Positions 9,348 to 18,029 of a stretch of DNA of 64,000 bases are shown one piece after another. Position 1 is the first letter of the stretch. Every line of letters begins with the position of its first letter. The DNA comes from Cellulomonas xylanilytica (GTDB lineage: Bacteria > Actinomycetota > Actinomycetes > Actinomycetales > Cellulomonadaceae). The position numbers and the translations under genes are program-made. The notes under the pieces are model-generated. The model was given only the letters and a program-made list of their open reading frames with translations. It did no database searches and was not told where the DNA came from. The DNA lies in the NCBI RefSeq assembly GCF_007989805.1, contig NZ_BJUB01000008.1, forward strand, positions 124,001 to 188,000. Direction: 5' to 3'.

Positions 9348-9886
9348 CCACGACAGCGACGACGACGGTCACGCTGCGCGATGCCGAGGCCACCCGGGCG
9401 TACGGTCGCGCGCTCGCGGACGTCCTCCGGCCGGGCGACCTCGTCGTGCTCACGGGGGACCTGGGGGCCGGCAAGACGACGCTGACGCAGGGCATCGGCG
9501 CCGGCCTGCAGGTGCGCGGGCAGGTGGCCTCGCCGACGTTCATCATCGCGCGCGAGCACCCGCCGCTCGTGCGCCCCGACGGCTCCCGCGGTCCGTCTCT
9601 CGTGCACGTCGACGCCTACCGGCTGGGCTCTCTCGAGGAGGTGGACGCGCTCGACCTCGACGCGAGCCTGGACGAGGCCGTGACCGTGGTCGAGTGGGGC
9701 GAGGGGTGGGTCGAGTCGCTCGCGCAGGACCGCCTCGAGGTCACGCTGCAACGTCCTCGCGGCGGGACGCTGGCCGACGACGACCTGGACGACGCCGCCG
9801 CGGGGGAGCGCGTGGTCACCGTCCGGGCCGTCGGTGCACGGTGGGCGGACGTGGCGCTGCCCGACGCCGAGCCGGTGGGAGGCTGA
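9344..9886 (+). CDS. tsaE: tRNA t6A biosynthesis ATPase TsaE
   Basis: 180 residues, slightly longer than the roughly 150-residue norm because of an acidic insertion near residue 150. Walker A is GDLGAGKTT; VASPTFIIAREH and the HVDAYRL segment are diagnostic. TsaE works with TsaB and TsaD to make N6-threonylcarbamoyladenosine at tRNA position 37. The ATG overlaps the alr stop (ATGA). tsaB and tsaD lie nearby, so three t6A partners sit within 4.4 kb. Confidence 0.96.
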   Translation: MTTTATTTVTLRDAEATRAYGRALADVLRPGDLVVLTGDLGAGKTTLTQGIGAGLQVRGQVASPTFIIAREHPPLVRPDGSRGPSLVHVDAYRLGSLEEVDALDLDASLDEAVTVVEWGEGWVESLAQDRLEVTLQRPRGGTLADDDLDDAAAGERVVTVRAVGARWADVALPDAEPVGG

Positions 9887-9890
9887 CCCC

Positions 9891-10634
9891 GTGCCCGTCC
9901 TCGCCCTCGACACGTCCGCCGCCGTCGCGGTGGCCCTGACCGACGACTCCGGCGTGCTGCTGGCCGAGCGCTCGGACCAGCAGCAGCGCCACCACGCGGA
10001 GCTGCTGACCCCCATGGTCGCGGCCGTCCTGGCCGACGCCGGCGTCGACCGTCGCGAGCTCACGTCGGTGGTCGTCGGCACGGGTCCCGCGCCGTTCACC
10101 GGCCTGCGCGTCGGGCTGGTCACCGCACGCACGCTCGCGCTCGCGCTCGGCATCCCGGTGCACGGCGTCCCGAGCCTCGACGCCGTGGCCCTCCGTGCGT
10201 CGCGCGTCCTGCCACCCGGGACGGACGTGCTGGTCGCGACGGACGCACGGCGCCGCGAGGTGTACTGGTCGCTGTACCGGCTGGTCGACGCCGGGCGGAT
10301 CGAGGTCCTCGCCGCACCCGCGGTCGCGGCAGCCGCCGACGTCGCCGCGGACCCCCGCACCGCCGGGACGCTCGCCGTGGGTCGGGGGGCGCTGCTGTAC
10401 GCCGACGTGCTCGACGCCGGCGCGGGCGTCCTCCCCGGCGAGGCGGTGGCCCCGCTCGTCGCCGATGCCCGCCCGGACCTGGACGGGCTCGGGCTCCTCG
10501 ACCCGGAGCCGGCCGAGCTCGCGCGGCTGGCGCACGAGCGGCTGGCGGCGGGGCGGGCGCTGGGCACGGAGCCGCTCTACCTGCGTCGGCCCGACGCCGT
10601 GCCGCAGGCCGCGCGCAAGCGCGTGCTCGGATGA
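9891..10634 (+). CDS. tsaB: tRNA t6A biosynthesis protein TsaB
   Basis: 247 residues. ASKHA-fold, inactive paralogue and partner of TsaD. LALDTSAAVAVAL opens the protein; GTGPAPFTGLRVGL is the TsaB signature, and LYLRRPDA closes it. GTG 9891 is chosen because GGGAGG lies seven bases ahead and the N-terminus then matches the family. It begins four bases after tsaE and its TGA overlaps rimI (ATGA). Confidence 0.95.
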   Translation: MPVLALDTSAAVAVALTDDSGVLLAERSDQQQRHHAELLTPMVAAVLADAGVDRRELTSVVVGTGPAPFTGLRVGLVTARTLALALGIPVHGVPSLDAVALRASRVLPPGTDVLVATDARRREVYWSLYRLVDAGRIEVLAAPAVAAAADVAADPRTAGTLAVGRGALLYADVLDAGAGVLPGEAVAPLVADARPDLDGLGLLDPEPAELARLAHERLAAGRALGTEPLYLRRPDAVPQAARKRVLG

Positions 10635-11110
10635 CGGGTCCCCTCGACGACGTGGTCGTCCGACCCCTCACCCCGGCGGACCTCCCGGCCCTCGAGCGCA
10701 TGGAGGTGGACCTGTTCGGGGCGGCCGCGTGGTCGCCGGAGAGCCTCGCCGCGGAGATCGAGGGTCCCGGACGCTGGTACGTGGGCGTGGTCGTCGGCGG
10801 TGAGCTGGTCGGGTACGCGGGCCTGTGGTTCGACGGGTTCGACGCGCAGGTGATGACGATCGGCACGGACGAGCGGTTCCAGGGGCGCGGGCTCGGCCGG
10901 CGGATGCTCGACGCCCTGCTCGACCGCGCTCGGACGGTCGGCGCCGCGGTCGTCCTCCTGGAGGTGCGGGTGGACAACGACCCCGCGATCCACCTGTACG
11001 AGAGCGTGGGCTTCGAGCGGCTCGGCATGCGCCGGGCGTACTACCAACCGGGGAACATCGACGCGTGGACCATGCGGCTGGACCTGCGTGGTCGGGAGGA
11101 GACCGCATGA
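10631..11110 (+). CDS. rimI: Ribosomal-protein-alanine N-acetyltransferase RimI (GNAT)
   Basis: 159 residues with a single GNAT acetyltransferase domain. The acetyl-CoA loop is QGRGLGRRMLDALL; LEVRVDNDPAIHLYESVGFERLGMRRAYY is the characteristic RimI end region. It acetylates protein N-termini, classically ribosomal protein S18. The neighbourhood tsaE-tsaB-rimI is conserved across bacteria and supports the name. Start and stop overlap the flanking genes by four bases. Confidence 0.93.
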   Translation: MTGPLDDVVVRPLTPADLPALERMEVDLFGAAAWSPESLAAEIEGPGRWYVGVVVGGELVGYAGLWFDGFDAQVMTIGTDERFQGRGLGRRMLDALLDRARTVGAAVVLLEVRVDNDPAIHLYESVGFERLGMRRAYYQPGNIDAWTMRLDLRGREETA

Positions 11111-11943
11111 CGAGGGACGCGGTCATCGTGGACGCCACGGCGCTGGACCAGGCGCTGCGGAGCGACGAGCCGCCGGTGCTGCTCGACGTCCGCTGGGCGC
11201 TGGGGCAGACGGACGGCTACGACCGCTACCGCGAGGGGCACCTGCCGGGCGCGGTGTTCGTGGACCTGGACACCGAGCTCGCCGCCCCGGCCTCCGCGCA
11301 GGAGGGGCGCCACCCGCTGCCGGACCTCGCGCAGCTCGAGGCCGCCGCGCGGCGCTGGGGCGTCACGGGGGAGCGGCCGGTCGTCGCCTACGACGCCGTC
11401 GGCGGGATGTCGGCGGCGCGCGTGTGGTGGCTGCTGCGCTGGGCCGGCGTGCGGGACGTGCGGCTGCTCGACGGTGGCCTCGCGGCGTGGACGGACTCCG
11501 GGCTCCCGCTCGAGACCGGATCCGTGACTCCGGAGCCGGGGGACGTGGTGCTGCGCCCCGGGGCGCTGCCGACGATCGACGCCGACCAGGCCGCGGGCTG
11601 GGACGGCGCGCTGCTCGACGCCCGCGCGGCCGAGCGGTACGCCGGTGACGTCGAGCCCGTCGACCCGCGCGCGGGCCACATCCCCGGGGCGCTCTCGGTG
11701 CCGACGGCGGGGAACGTGGGACCCGACGGCAAGTTCCTGCCCGACGCGGCCCTGCGCGAGCGGTTCGCGGCGGTCGACGGGCCGGTCGCCGTCTACTGCG
11801 GCTCGGGGGTGACGGCGGCGCACGAGGTCGCGGCGCTGGCGTCGATCGGCGTCGAGGCAGCGCTGTACCCGGGGTCGTGGTCACAGTGGTCGAACGACCC
11901 GGCGCGGCCGGTGGAGACGGGACCGGCCGCGTCCGGGTCGTAG
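11107..11943 (+). CDS. Two-domain rhodanese-type sulfurtransferase
   Basis: 278 residues, two rhodanese domains. The N-terminal one (about 20-130) has Asp in place of the cysteine ([14 protein letters not shown]), as is normal for the structural domain. The C-terminal one has the active loop [10 protein letters not shown], of the thiosulfate/3-mercaptopyruvate sulfurtransferase type. Sulfur donor specificity is uncertain. It is the last gene of the overlapping run that begins with nnr and converges with the nitroreductase after 10 bases; no terminator hairpin is visible between them. Confidence 0.9.
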   Translation: MTRDAVIVDATALDQALRSDEPPVLLDVRWALGQTDGYDRYREGHLPGAVFVDLDTELAAPASAQEGRHPLPDLAQLEAAARRWGVTGERPVVAYDAVGGMSAARVWWLLRWAGVRDVRLLDGGLAAWTDSGLPLETGSVTPEPGDVVLRPGALPTIDADQAAGWDGALLDARAAERYAGDVEPVDPRAGHIPGALSVPTAGNVGPDGKFLPDAALRERFAAVDGPVAVYCGSGVTAAHEVAALASIGVEAALYPGSWSQWSNDPARPVETGPAASGS

Positions 11944-11953
11944 CGGCGTCGGT

Positions 11954-12595
11954 TCAGACGGTCAGCGACGCCTGCGTGTAGGCGAGGCGCTCGGCGCGGG
12001 GGTGGTGCGTCCCGGCGCCCTCGACGTGGCCGACGTTGACGACCAGCAGCGACTTCCAGCCGTTGTCGGCGAAGAACTCGCGGTCGATGCCGTCCGCGTC
12101 CATGCCGCCCATCGGACCGGCCGCCAGGCCTGCGGCGCGCAGGCCGACGATGAGGTACCCGGCCTGGATGAGGGCGTTGGTGCGGGCCATCGACTCGCGC
12201 TGCTCGGGCTGGCCCTCGAGGGCGTCGGCGAGCGCGGCCATGTGCGGCGCGAGCGTCGGGATGTGCGTGTGGAACCCGGTGTCGGCGGCCAGCACGAGCG
12301 AGACGGGCGCGGCCAGCACGCGGTCGCGGTTGCCCTCGTTCATGTGCGCAGCGAGCCGCTGACGGGCCTCGGGCGTGCGCACGACCAGGAGGCGCAGCGG
12401 GATCGTGTTGAGGGCGGTCGGGCCCCACCTGACCAGGTCGTACACCGCGGCGATCTGCTCGTCGCTGACCTCGTCGGGGGTGAACGCGGCTGCGGTGCGG
12501 GCCTCGCGGAAGAGCAGGTCCGCGACGTCGTCGCCGACCGCGAGTCCGGATGTGGGGAAGTCGAGGCCGTCGAGGACGGTGGTGTCAGTGGTCAT
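11954..12595 (-). CDS. Nitroreductase-family protein, RutE/HadB-like (malonic semialdehyde reductase type)
   Basis: 213 residues. FMN-dependent nitroreductase fold; [30 protein letters not shown] and [19 protein letters not shown] match the RutE/HadB branch, which reduces malonic semialdehyde or acts on small electrophiles. The true substrate is uncertain. The ATG is chosen for the family-like N-terminus. A 22-base palindrome lies immediately upstream, so the gene is probably repressed by a dimeric regulator encoded elsewhere. Confidence 0.82.
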   Translation of the reverse strand: MTTDTTVLDGLDFPTSGLAVGDDVADLLFREARTAAAFTPDEVSDEQIAAVYDLVRWGPTALNTIPLRLLVVRTPEARQRLAAHMNEGNRDRVLAAPVSLVLAADTGFHTHIPTLAPHMAALADALEGQPEQRESMARTNALIQAGYLIVGLRAAGLAAGPMGGMDADGIDREFFADNGWKSLLVVNVGHVEGAGTHHPRAERLAYTQASLTV

Positions 12596-12596
12596 A

Positions 12597-12618
12597 AGTG
12601 GTTGAAGCGTCAACCAGT
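12597..12618. promoter_or_regulatory. TTGA/TCAA palindrome before the nitroreductase gene
   Basis: TGGTTGA-AGCG-TCAACCA (12599-12616) has perfect 7-base arms, extending to nine with one mismatch. It starts two bases upstream of the nitroreductase ATG. TTGA-N4/5-TCAA palindromes are typical MarR-family operators, and such repressors often control nitroreductases; no marR gene is adjacent here. Confidence 0.5.
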
Positions 12619-12669
12619 GGGCGGTGTTCCCCGCAGCGGGGTGGCGGTCGTCACACCGCCGCGGCCACC

Positions 12670-12675
12670 TATCCT
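12670..12675 (+). promoter_or_regulatory. -10 hexamer TATCCT of leaderless tsaD
   Basis: TATCCT with a seven-base gap to ATG 12683 and no ribosome-binding site. tsaD therefore appears to have its own leaderless promoter, independent of the tsaE-tsaB-rimI run. Confidence 0.55.
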
Positions 12676-12682
12676 GGTGCGC

Positions 12683-13723
12683 ATGGCAGACCCCCTCGTC
12701 CTCGGGATCGAGACCTCGTGCGACGAGACCGGCGTCGCCCTGGTGCGCGGCTACGACCTGCTGGTCGACGCCGTCGCCAGCTCGGTCGACGAGCACGCCC
12801 GGTTCGGCGGCATCATCCCGGAGATCGCCTCCCGCGCCCACCTCGAGGCCATGGTGCCGACGATCGAGCGGGCCCTCGCCACCGCGGACGTCTCCCTGGG
12901 TGCGGTCGACGCCGTCGCCGTCACCGCGGGCCCGGGGCTCGTCGGGCCGCTGACCGTCGGCGCCGCCGCCGCGAAGGCGCTCGCGCTGGCCCTGGACAAG
13001 CCGCTGTACGGCGTGAACCACGTGATCGGGCACGCGGTCGTCGACGAGCTGGTCGACGGCGCCTTTCCCGAGCGGGTCATGGCCCTCGTCGTCTCCGGCG
13101 GGCACTCGTCGCTGCTGATGATCGACGACACGGTGAACGTGACCGAGCTCGGCTCGACCCTGGACGACGCGGCGGGGGAGGCGTTCGACAAGGTCGGCCG
13201 GCTGCTCGGCCTGCCGTACCCCGGCGGACCGCACATCGACCGTCTGGCGCGGGAGGGGAACCCCACCGCGATCCGCTTCCCGCGCGGCCTGACCGCGGCC
13301 AAGGACCAGGCCGCGCACGCCGCGGACTTCTCGTTCTCCGGGCTCAAGACCGCGGTCGCACGCTGGGTCGAGGCGCGGCAGGACGCCGGCGAGGAGGTGC
13401 CGCTGCCCGACGTCGCCGCGTCGTTCGCCGAGGCGGTGGCCGACGTGCTGACCGCCAAGACGATCGCCGCCTGCCGCGCGCACGGCGTGGGCACGCTCGT
13501 GGTGGGTGGTGGGTTCTCCGCCAACTCGCAGCTGCGCGACATGGCCGCGAAGCGCTGCGCCGAGGCCGGCATCACGCTGCGCATCCCGCCCATCCGGTAC
13601 TGCACCGACAACGGCGCGATGATCGCCGCGCTCGGCTCGGCCGTGGTGCGCCGCGGGCTGCCGCCCTCGTCGCTCGACCTGCCCGTCGACTCGTCGATGC
13701 CCCTGACACAGGTGCTGGTCTGA
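12683..13723 (+). CDS. tsaD: tRNA N6-adenosine threonylcarbamoyltransferase TsaD
   Basis: 346 residues. Catalyses transfer of threonylcarbamoyl to A37 of ANN-decoding tRNAs together with TsaB and Tsa[14 protein letters not shown] opens the ASKHA fold; NHVIGH (His113, His117) is the metal-binding HxxxH pair; [16 protein letters not shown] and [13 protein letters not shown] are diagnostic. The stop lies three bases from that of the convergent HAAS-type gene. Confidence 0.97.
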   Translation: MADPLVLGIETSCDETGVALVRGYDLLVDAVASSVDEHARFGGIIPEIASRAHLEAMVPTIERALATADVSLGAVDAVAVTAGPGLVGPLTVGAAAAKALALALDKPLYGVNHVIGHAVVDELVDGAFPERVMALVVSGGHSSLLMIDDTVNVTELGSTLDDAAGEAFDKVGRLLGLPYPGGPHIDRLAREGNPTAIRFPRGLTAAKDQAAHAADFSFSGLKTAVARWVEARQDAGEEVPLPDVAASFAEAVADVLTAKTIAACRAHGVGTLVVGGGFSANSQLRDMAAKRCAEAGITLRIPPIRYCTDNGAMIAALGSAVVRRGLPPSSLDLPVDSSMPLTQVLV

Positions 13724-13726
13724 CGG

Positions 13727-14254
13727 TCAGGCGTGCGCGGCGCGGGCGGCGGTCGGCGTCCCGGACCACGCCCGCCACACGCGCGCGCCGAGCAGGAACG
13801 GCACCGTGAAGACGCACGCGTAGAACGCCAGCACCTGCCAGGTGAGCGACGAGGACACCGACAGGGCGTCGTCGTCGTTGGTGAACACGGTGGTGGCGCC
13901 GAGGAACACCCGCTCGAGCGTGCCGCCGCCCATCTGCCCGATGGTGTCGAGGGTCCCGATGCCGTACGCGATCGCCAGGTACGCCACGGCGCCGACGGCC
14001 AGCGCACCCCAGACCGCGCCGGTGGTCCAGCGGGGGACGGGCCGGCCGAGCTCGCTCAGGTAGGCGTCGGCCAGCACCCGCGGGTGCCCCAGGTCGGCGA
14101 CGGCCTGGCGCATGCCGACCTCCGACGCCGTGGCGGTCAGCTCGGTGCGCAGCTCGCGCACGACCGGCTTGTACCTCGGGTAGTCCTGCATGGCCCAGCT
14201 GAAGCGCAGCAGGTAGCGCTCGCGGACCAGGGTGTCTCGGACGGTCGTGCTCAT
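13727..14254 (-). CDS. HAAS/DUF1700-type membrane protein paired with PadR
   Basis: 175 residues. A soluble N-terminal helical part (about 1-75, ELRTELTATASEVGM, ADLGHPRVLADAYLSEL) resembles the HAAS domain, which typically accompanies PadR regulators. Two membrane segments follow (about 80-100 and 137-160). The start overlaps the padR stop, so the two form one unit; in known pairs the membrane protein senses or modulates the PadR output. Function here is inferred from that arrangement only. Confidence 0.75.
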   Translation of the reverse strand: MSTTVRDTLVRERYLLRFSWAMQDYPRYKPVVRELRTELTATASEVGMRQAVADLGHPRVLADAYLSELGRPVPRWTTGAVWGALAVGAVAYLAIAYGIGTLDTIGQMGGGTLERVFLGATTVFTNDDDALSVSSSLTWQVLAFYACVFTVPFLLGARVWRAWSGTPTAARAAHA

Positions 14255-14598
14255 GACGGCTCCTTCGTGGTGGCGCGGGCGAGCATGCGCTCGGCGGTGG
14301 CGGCCAGCTGCTGCCAGGCGCGCGCGGTGCGCCGGAGCTGCTCGGCGCCCGTCTCGGTGGGGAGGTAGTACTTGCGGGCGGGGCCCGCGGAGGAGGCCAC
14401 GAGGCGCGACGAGATCTGCCCGTCGCGCTCGAGGCGGTTGAGCACGGGGTAGAGGGTGCCCGCGCTCAGGTCGTCGAGGCCGCCCTCGTGCAGGCGCGTG
14501 ACCAGCTCGTAGCCGTAGGACTCCCGCTCGGTGAGGAGGGCGAGCACGAGCATCGGGAGCACTCCCTTGAGGAGCTGCGGGTCGCGGGGCGCGTCCAT
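14251..14598 (-). CDS. PadR-family transcriptional regulator
   Basis: 115 residues. Winged helix (LKGVLPMLVLALLTERESYGYELVTRL, AGTLYPVLNRLERDG) and a short C-terminal dimerisation helix, as in small PadR proteins (subfamily with about 110 residues). The promoter is unusually clear, and a GCAGGC/GCCTGC inverted repeat covers the -10 box, so autoregulation is likely. Its target is probably its own two-gene operon. Confidence 0.92.
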   Translation of the reverse strand: MDAPRDPQLLKGVLPMLVLALLTERESYGYELVTRLHEGGLDDLSAGTLYPVLNRLERDGQISSRLVASSAGPARKYYLPTETGAEQLRRTARAWQQLAATAERMLARATTKEPS

Positions 14599-14602
14599 GC
14601 CT

Positions 14603-14633
14603 GCAGGCTATGCCTGCTAGTTGGTTTTGCCAA
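14603..14633 (-). promoter_or_regulatory. padR promoter with overlapping inverted repeat
   Basis: Minus strand: -35 TTGGCA (14628-14633), exactly 17 bases, -10 TAGCCT (14605-14610), then six bases to the ATG, so the transcript is leaderless. GCAGGC-TAT-GCCTGC (14603-14617) is a perfect inverted repeat covering the -10, a likely PadR operator. Confidence 0.7.
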
Positions 14634-14643
14634 GTAGTGATCG

Positions 14644-15792
14644 CTAGAGGGGCCGTCCGGCCTTCAGCTCGGCGACCAGCGACCGGACGACCGCGTCCAG
14701 CTCGCCCGCATGGCGACGGGCCACCGCGCGCTGCCGCTGGTAGGAGGCACCCCGGCGCAGGATCACCCGCACCTGGTCGAGCTCGGCCGCACAGCCCAGG
14801 CGTTCCGCGACGGGTGCCAGCTCGACCAGCCAGCGGCCGACGGAGTCCGTCACCAGCTCCTCGTCGCCCGCCGCGTTCGTGATGACGATCGCGTCCATGC
14901 CGTACCGCGCGGAGCGCCACTTGTTCTCCTGCGCGAACCACGGCGGCAGCGTCGGCAGGGTCTCGCCGCGGTCGAGCATCGCGGAGAAGTGCTCGACGAA
15001 GCAGTGGGTCAGGGCGGAGATGGCCGCGACCTCCAGCAGGTTGGAGGCGCCGTCGGCGATCCGCATCTCCAGGGTGCCGAACCGCGGCGACGGGCGCACG
15101 TCCCAGCGGACCTCGTCGAACTGGTCGATGACCCCGGTGTGCATCATGTCGCCGACGTACTGCTCGAGCTGCGACCACTCCTCGAACGCGAACGGCAGCC
15201 CCGCCGTCGGCAGCTGCTGGAACAGCAGGGCGCGGTTCGAGGCGTAGCCGGTGTCCCGACCGCCCCAGAACGGCGACGACGCCGACAGCGACTGGATGTG
15301 CCCGAAGACGGTGAGCATGGCCCGGGACAGCGGGAGCACCTTGGCACGGTCCTCGATGCCGACGTGCACGTGCACGCCGTAGATCAGCATCTGCCGGCCC
15401 CACCACTGCGTCCGGTCGATGAGCGTGGCGTACCGCTGCTTGTCGGTGACCTTCTGCTGGGCCCAGTTGGCGAACGGGTGCGTCGCGCCGCCCATGAGCT
15501 GGATGCGCAGCGGGGTCGCCACCGACTCGACCTCGTCGAGCGCCCGCTGCAGGTCGGCCGTCGCCTCGGCGATCGTGCGGCACTTGCCGGACCGGATCTC
15601 GACCGTGTTGAGCAGGAGCTCCTGGGTGATCAGCGGATGCTCTCCGCCGCCGGCCGGGCGGACGGCGGCGAGGATCGCCTCGGCGGCCTGCCGCAGGTCA
15701 CCGGAGTCGGCGTCGACGAGCGCGACCTCCCACTCGATGCCCACGGAGGACCGCTCCGAGCGGCCGAACGGGACGGTGACCGGCGCGGCCAT
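14644..15792 (-). CDS. ybdK: YbdK-type carboxylate-amine ligase (glutamate--cysteine ligase 2 family)
   Basis: 382 residues. SSVGIEWEVALVD at the start, QELLLNTVEIRSGKC, GVHVHVGI and EMRIADGASNL are the GCS2/YbdK landmarks of the glutamine-synthetase fold. The family has weak gamma-glutamylcysteine ligase activity in vitro. Actinobacteria use mycothiol rather than glutathione, so the natural substrate is unknown. The ATG overlaps the stop of the upstream methyltransferase gene by one base (TGATG), implying coupling. Confidence 0.9.
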   Translation of the reverse strand: MAAPVTVPFGRSERSSVGIEWEVALVDADSGDLRQAAEAILAAVRPAGGGEHPLITQELLLNTVEIRSGKCRTIAEATADLQRALDEVESVATPLRIQLMGGATHPFANWAQQKVTDKQRYATLIDRTQWWGRQMLIYGVHVHVGIEDRAKVLPLSRAMLTVFGHIQSLSASSPFWGGRDTGYASNRALLFQQLPTAGLPFAFEEWSQLEQYVGDMMHTGVIDQFDEVRWDVRPSPRFGTLEMRIADGASNLLEVAAISALTHCFVEHFSAMLDRGETLPTLPPWFAQENKWRSARYGMDAIVITNAAGDEELVTDSVGRWLVELAPVAERLGCAAELDQVRVILRRGASYQRQRAVARRHAGELDAVVRSLVAELKAGRPL

Positions 15793-16973
15793 CAGACCGG
15801 CTCCACCACGAGCACCTGCTGGCTGCCCGCCACGCGGGTGAGGATGATCGTCGCGGTGGTGCTGCCCCGCAGGTCGAGCTGGCGTCGGAGCTGCTCGGGG
15901 ACGACCGCGGTGCCGCGCTTCTTGATCGTCAGGCGGCCCACGTCGCGTCCCCGCAGGTAGGTGCGGAGCCGCTTCAGGCCGAACGGCATGGAGTCGAGCA
16001 CCCGGTAGGCGGTGGCGGTGGGGACCGGGGTGAGGGCGTCGGACGTCACGTAGGCGATCGTGGCGTCCAGCAGCCGGCCGTGCACCTGCGCGGCGATCTC
16101 GCCCACCAGGCCCGCGCGGATCACGGCCCCGTCCGGCTCGTAGAGGTAGCCGCCGAGCGCGCCCGTCGGTGGCCGCTCCTCCGACGTCTGCTGCACGACG
16201 TGGGCCTCACCGTCGCGCAGCACGAGCGCCGAGCGTCCCGGACCCTCGGGTGCCAGCGGGCCGAACCACAGGCCGACCTCGACGACGTCGCCGTCGACCG
16301 AGACCCACTGCGCCTGCGCGTCGGCGGGCAGGGCCGTGTGCGGGATGCCGGGACCGAGCTTCAGGCCCAGCGCGGGCACCCGGTCGCGGACCGCGAGGAC
16401 GGCGTCGAGCGACGGCTCGTAGGCGGCCACGTCGAACACGCGGCTTCCCGACGAGGTCCGGCGGGCCGGGTCCGCGTAGACCCCGTCGATGCCCTCCGCC
16501 TCGAGGTCCAGCGCCAGACCGTCACCGTGCCGCACCTCGGCCTCCGGGAAGTGGCGCAGGTTCACGGTGGCGATCGCGGCCGTGGCCTCGTCGACGTCCG
16601 TCGCGAGGACCCGCAGGCCGATCCCGGCGAACGCCATCGCGTCCGCGCCGATCCCGCTGGTGAGGTCCGCCACCCGGGTGCTGCCCGCGTCCCGATACCG
16701 GCGGGCGTGGTGCGCCGCGACGCTGAGCCGCGTGGCCTGCTCGAGCCCGGCCGACGTGAAGAGCATGCCGTCCGCGAACGTGCCGAACTTCCCCGCGGCC
16801 TTCGCGCGCAGCCGCGACTGCGTCAGCGCGGCGGCCACCAGGGCGGGGTCGATGCCCTCGTCGCGCATGCGCTCCGACAGGGCGAGCGTGCGGCTCTCGT
16901 CGTAGGGCGGCAGCGCCGACAGCAGGGCCCAGCCGGCGGGGCTGAGCAGCTGGGCGATGCCGTCGCGGTCCAT
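15792..16973 (-). CDS. Class I SAM-dependent methyltransferase with THUMP-like C-terminal domain
   Basis: 393 residues. The middle has a Rossmann methyltransferase core (VADLTSGIGADAMAFA, ATDVDEATAAIA, YADPARRTSSGSR). The C-terminal part ends with a THUMP-like region (LKRLRTYLRGRDVGRLTIKKRG) seen in a conserved actinobacterial family annotated as a putative RNA methyltransferase. The DPARR motif suits N- rather than C5-methylation, but the substrate is not known. A weak GAGGAT -10 lies six bases before the ATG. Confidence 0.85.
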   Translation of the reverse strand: MDRDGIAQLLSPAGWALLSALPPYDESRTLALSERMRDEGIDPALVAAALTQSRLRAKAAGKFGTFADGMLFTSAGLEQATRLSVAAHHARRYRDAGSTRVADLTSGIGADAMAFAGIGLRVLATDVDEATAAIATVNLRHFPEAEVRHGDGLALDLEAEGIDGVYADPARRTSSGSRVFDVAAYEPSLDAVLAVRDRVPALGLKLGPGIPHTALPADAQAQWVSVDGDVVEVGLWFGPLAPEGPGRSALVLRDGEAHVVQQTSEERPPTGALGGYLYEPDGAVIRAGLVGEIAAQVHGRLLDATIAYVTSDALTPVPTATAYRVLDSMPFGLKRLRTYLRGRDVGRLTIKKRGTAVVPEQLRRQLDLRGSTTATIILTRVAGSQQVLVVEPV

Positions 16974-17023
16974 GTCGCGATCCTCGCACGCAGTGGGCCC
17001 TCGAGCGGGGGACCGGCGGTTCG

Positions 17024-17096
17024 TTGGCACTCGCCTTGACCGAGTGCTAACCGCTTCCTAGAGTGATGGCTGGCACTCTCCCGGTGAGTGTGCCAG
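17024..17096 (+). promoter_or_regulatory. groES promoter with two CIRCE-type HrcA operators
   Basis: CIRCE 1: TTGGCACTC-N9-GAGTGCTAA (17024-17050), one base from consensus. The promoter is embedded in it: -35 TTGACC (17036-17041), 17 bases, -10 TAGAGT (17059-17064). CIRCE 2 (17070-17096): CTGGCACTC, 7 bases, GAGTGTGCCAG, an imperfect copy at the predicted start of transcription. HrcA binding to both would give tight heat-shock repression. Confidence 0.88.
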
Positions 17097-17187
17097 CTGC
17101 GCTCCAGGCCACGGCACCCGCGACGACGCGGCCTGACGGCGCGCACGAACCTCAGAGAACTACTCACATGCGAAGGGGAGGTCCGCT

Positions 17188-17484
17188 GTGTCGGTCTCCA
17201 TCAAGCCCCTCGAGGACCGGATCGTCGTCAAGACGCTCGAGGCAGAGACGACGACCGCTTCCGGTCTCGTCATCCCGGAAAGCGCCAAGGAGAAGCCCCA
17301 GGAGGGCGAGGTCCTGGCGGTCGGACCCGGCCGTGTCGACGACAACGGCAACCGGATCCCGCTCGACGTCGCCGTCGGCGACAAGGTCATCTACTCCAAG
17401 TACGGCGGCACCGAGGTGAAGTACTCCGGCGAGGAGTACCTCATCCTCTCGGCCCGCGACATCCTCGCGATCGTCGTCAAGTGA
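17188..17484 (+). CDS. groES: Co-chaperonin GroES (Hsp10)
   Basis: 98 residues. Lid of the GroEL cage. [10 protein letters not shown] at the N-terminus, the mobile-loop region ([19 protein letters not shown]), [11 protein letters not shown] and [10 protein letters not shown] at the end are standard. The GTG follows a strong Shine-Dalgarno (AAGGGGAGGT). A perfect 16-base-pair hairpin follows the stop, and the next gene is on the other strand, so no groEL is linked here, unlike the groES-groEL1 order common in actinobacteria. Confidence 0.97.
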   Translation: MSVSIKPLEDRIVVKTLEAETTTASGLVIPESAKEKPQEGEVLAVGPGRVDDNGNRIPLDVAVGDKVIYSKYGGTEVKYSGEEYLILSARDILAIVVK

Positions 17485-17513
17485 GCTGAGGGGCGCCCGC
17501 GCCCCGCTCGCTC

Positions 17514-17549
17514 GGAAGGCCCCCACGGCAGCCGCCGTGGGGGCCTTCC
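17514..17549 (+). terminator. Terminator hairpin after groES
   Basis: A 16-base-pair perfect stem (17514-17529 with 17534-17549) with loop AGCC, 29 bases after the groES stop. There is no T-run, as is usual in very GC-rich actinobacteria. Confidence 0.8.
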
Positions 17550-17570
17550 GGCGTCTGAAGGTCCGGACAT

Positions 17571-17618
17571 ACCAGAGCCCCCCTCCCCGGTCGTGCCGAC
17601 GGGGAGGGGGGCTCTGGT
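17571..17618 (-). terminator. Terminator hairpin after whiD
   Basis: An 18-base-pair perfect stem (17571-17588 with 17601-17618). The loop contains a further GTCG/CGAC pair. It sits 10 bases beyond the whiD stop on the minus strand and backs up the groES terminator from the other side. Confidence 0.8.
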
Positions 17619-17628
17619 CGAGTGCTGG

Positions 17629-17925
17629 TCAGCCGACGCGGCTGGCGCGGCCCCGCTCCGCGAGGACGGCGGCGCGCTCGTCCTCGGAGAGGCCGCCCCA
17701 GACGCCGTACGGCTCGCGGACGGCGAGCGACTGCTTCAGGCACTCCTTGATCACGGGGCACGTCGCGCAGATCGCCTTGGCGGCCTCGGCGCGCCGGCGG
17801 CGGGCTGAGCCGCGCTCGCCCTCGGGGTGGAAGAACAGGTCCTGGTCCGCATCGCGGCAGGCGCCGTCGAACTGCCACTCCCACAGGTCCATCACGGGTC
17901 CGGGAAGGCGCGAGATCTCGGCCAT
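17629..17925 (-). CDS. whiB3: WhiB-family iron-sulfur regulator, WhiB3/WhiD type
   Basis: 98 residues. Four cysteines (C23, C53, C56, C62) should hold a 4Fe-4S cluster; GVWGG at 74-78 is the family turn motif, followed by a short basic region. LPGPVMDLWEWQ, FFHPEGERG and REPYGVWGG match the WhiB3/WhiD branch more closely than WhiB1 or WhiB2. The ATG at 17925 has an AGGAGGAA ribosome site. It is adjacent to groES and close to a bldM-like gene and guaB, the same order as groES, whiD, bldM and guaB in Streptomyces, which supports orthology. Confidence 0.92.
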   Translation of the reverse strand: MAEISRLPGPVMDLWEWQFDGACRDADQDLFFHPEGERGSARRRRAEAAKAICATCPVIKECLKQSLAVREPYGVWGGLSEDERAAVLAERGRASRVG

Positions 17926-18029
17926 GGGTTCCTCCTCAGTCGATCCGCCGCAGTGCCGCGGTGGCGGCAGCGCCGGGAAGTGTGAACACGGGGACCGGTG
18001 TTTGCTCACCGGGTGACGCGTTGGAGAGG

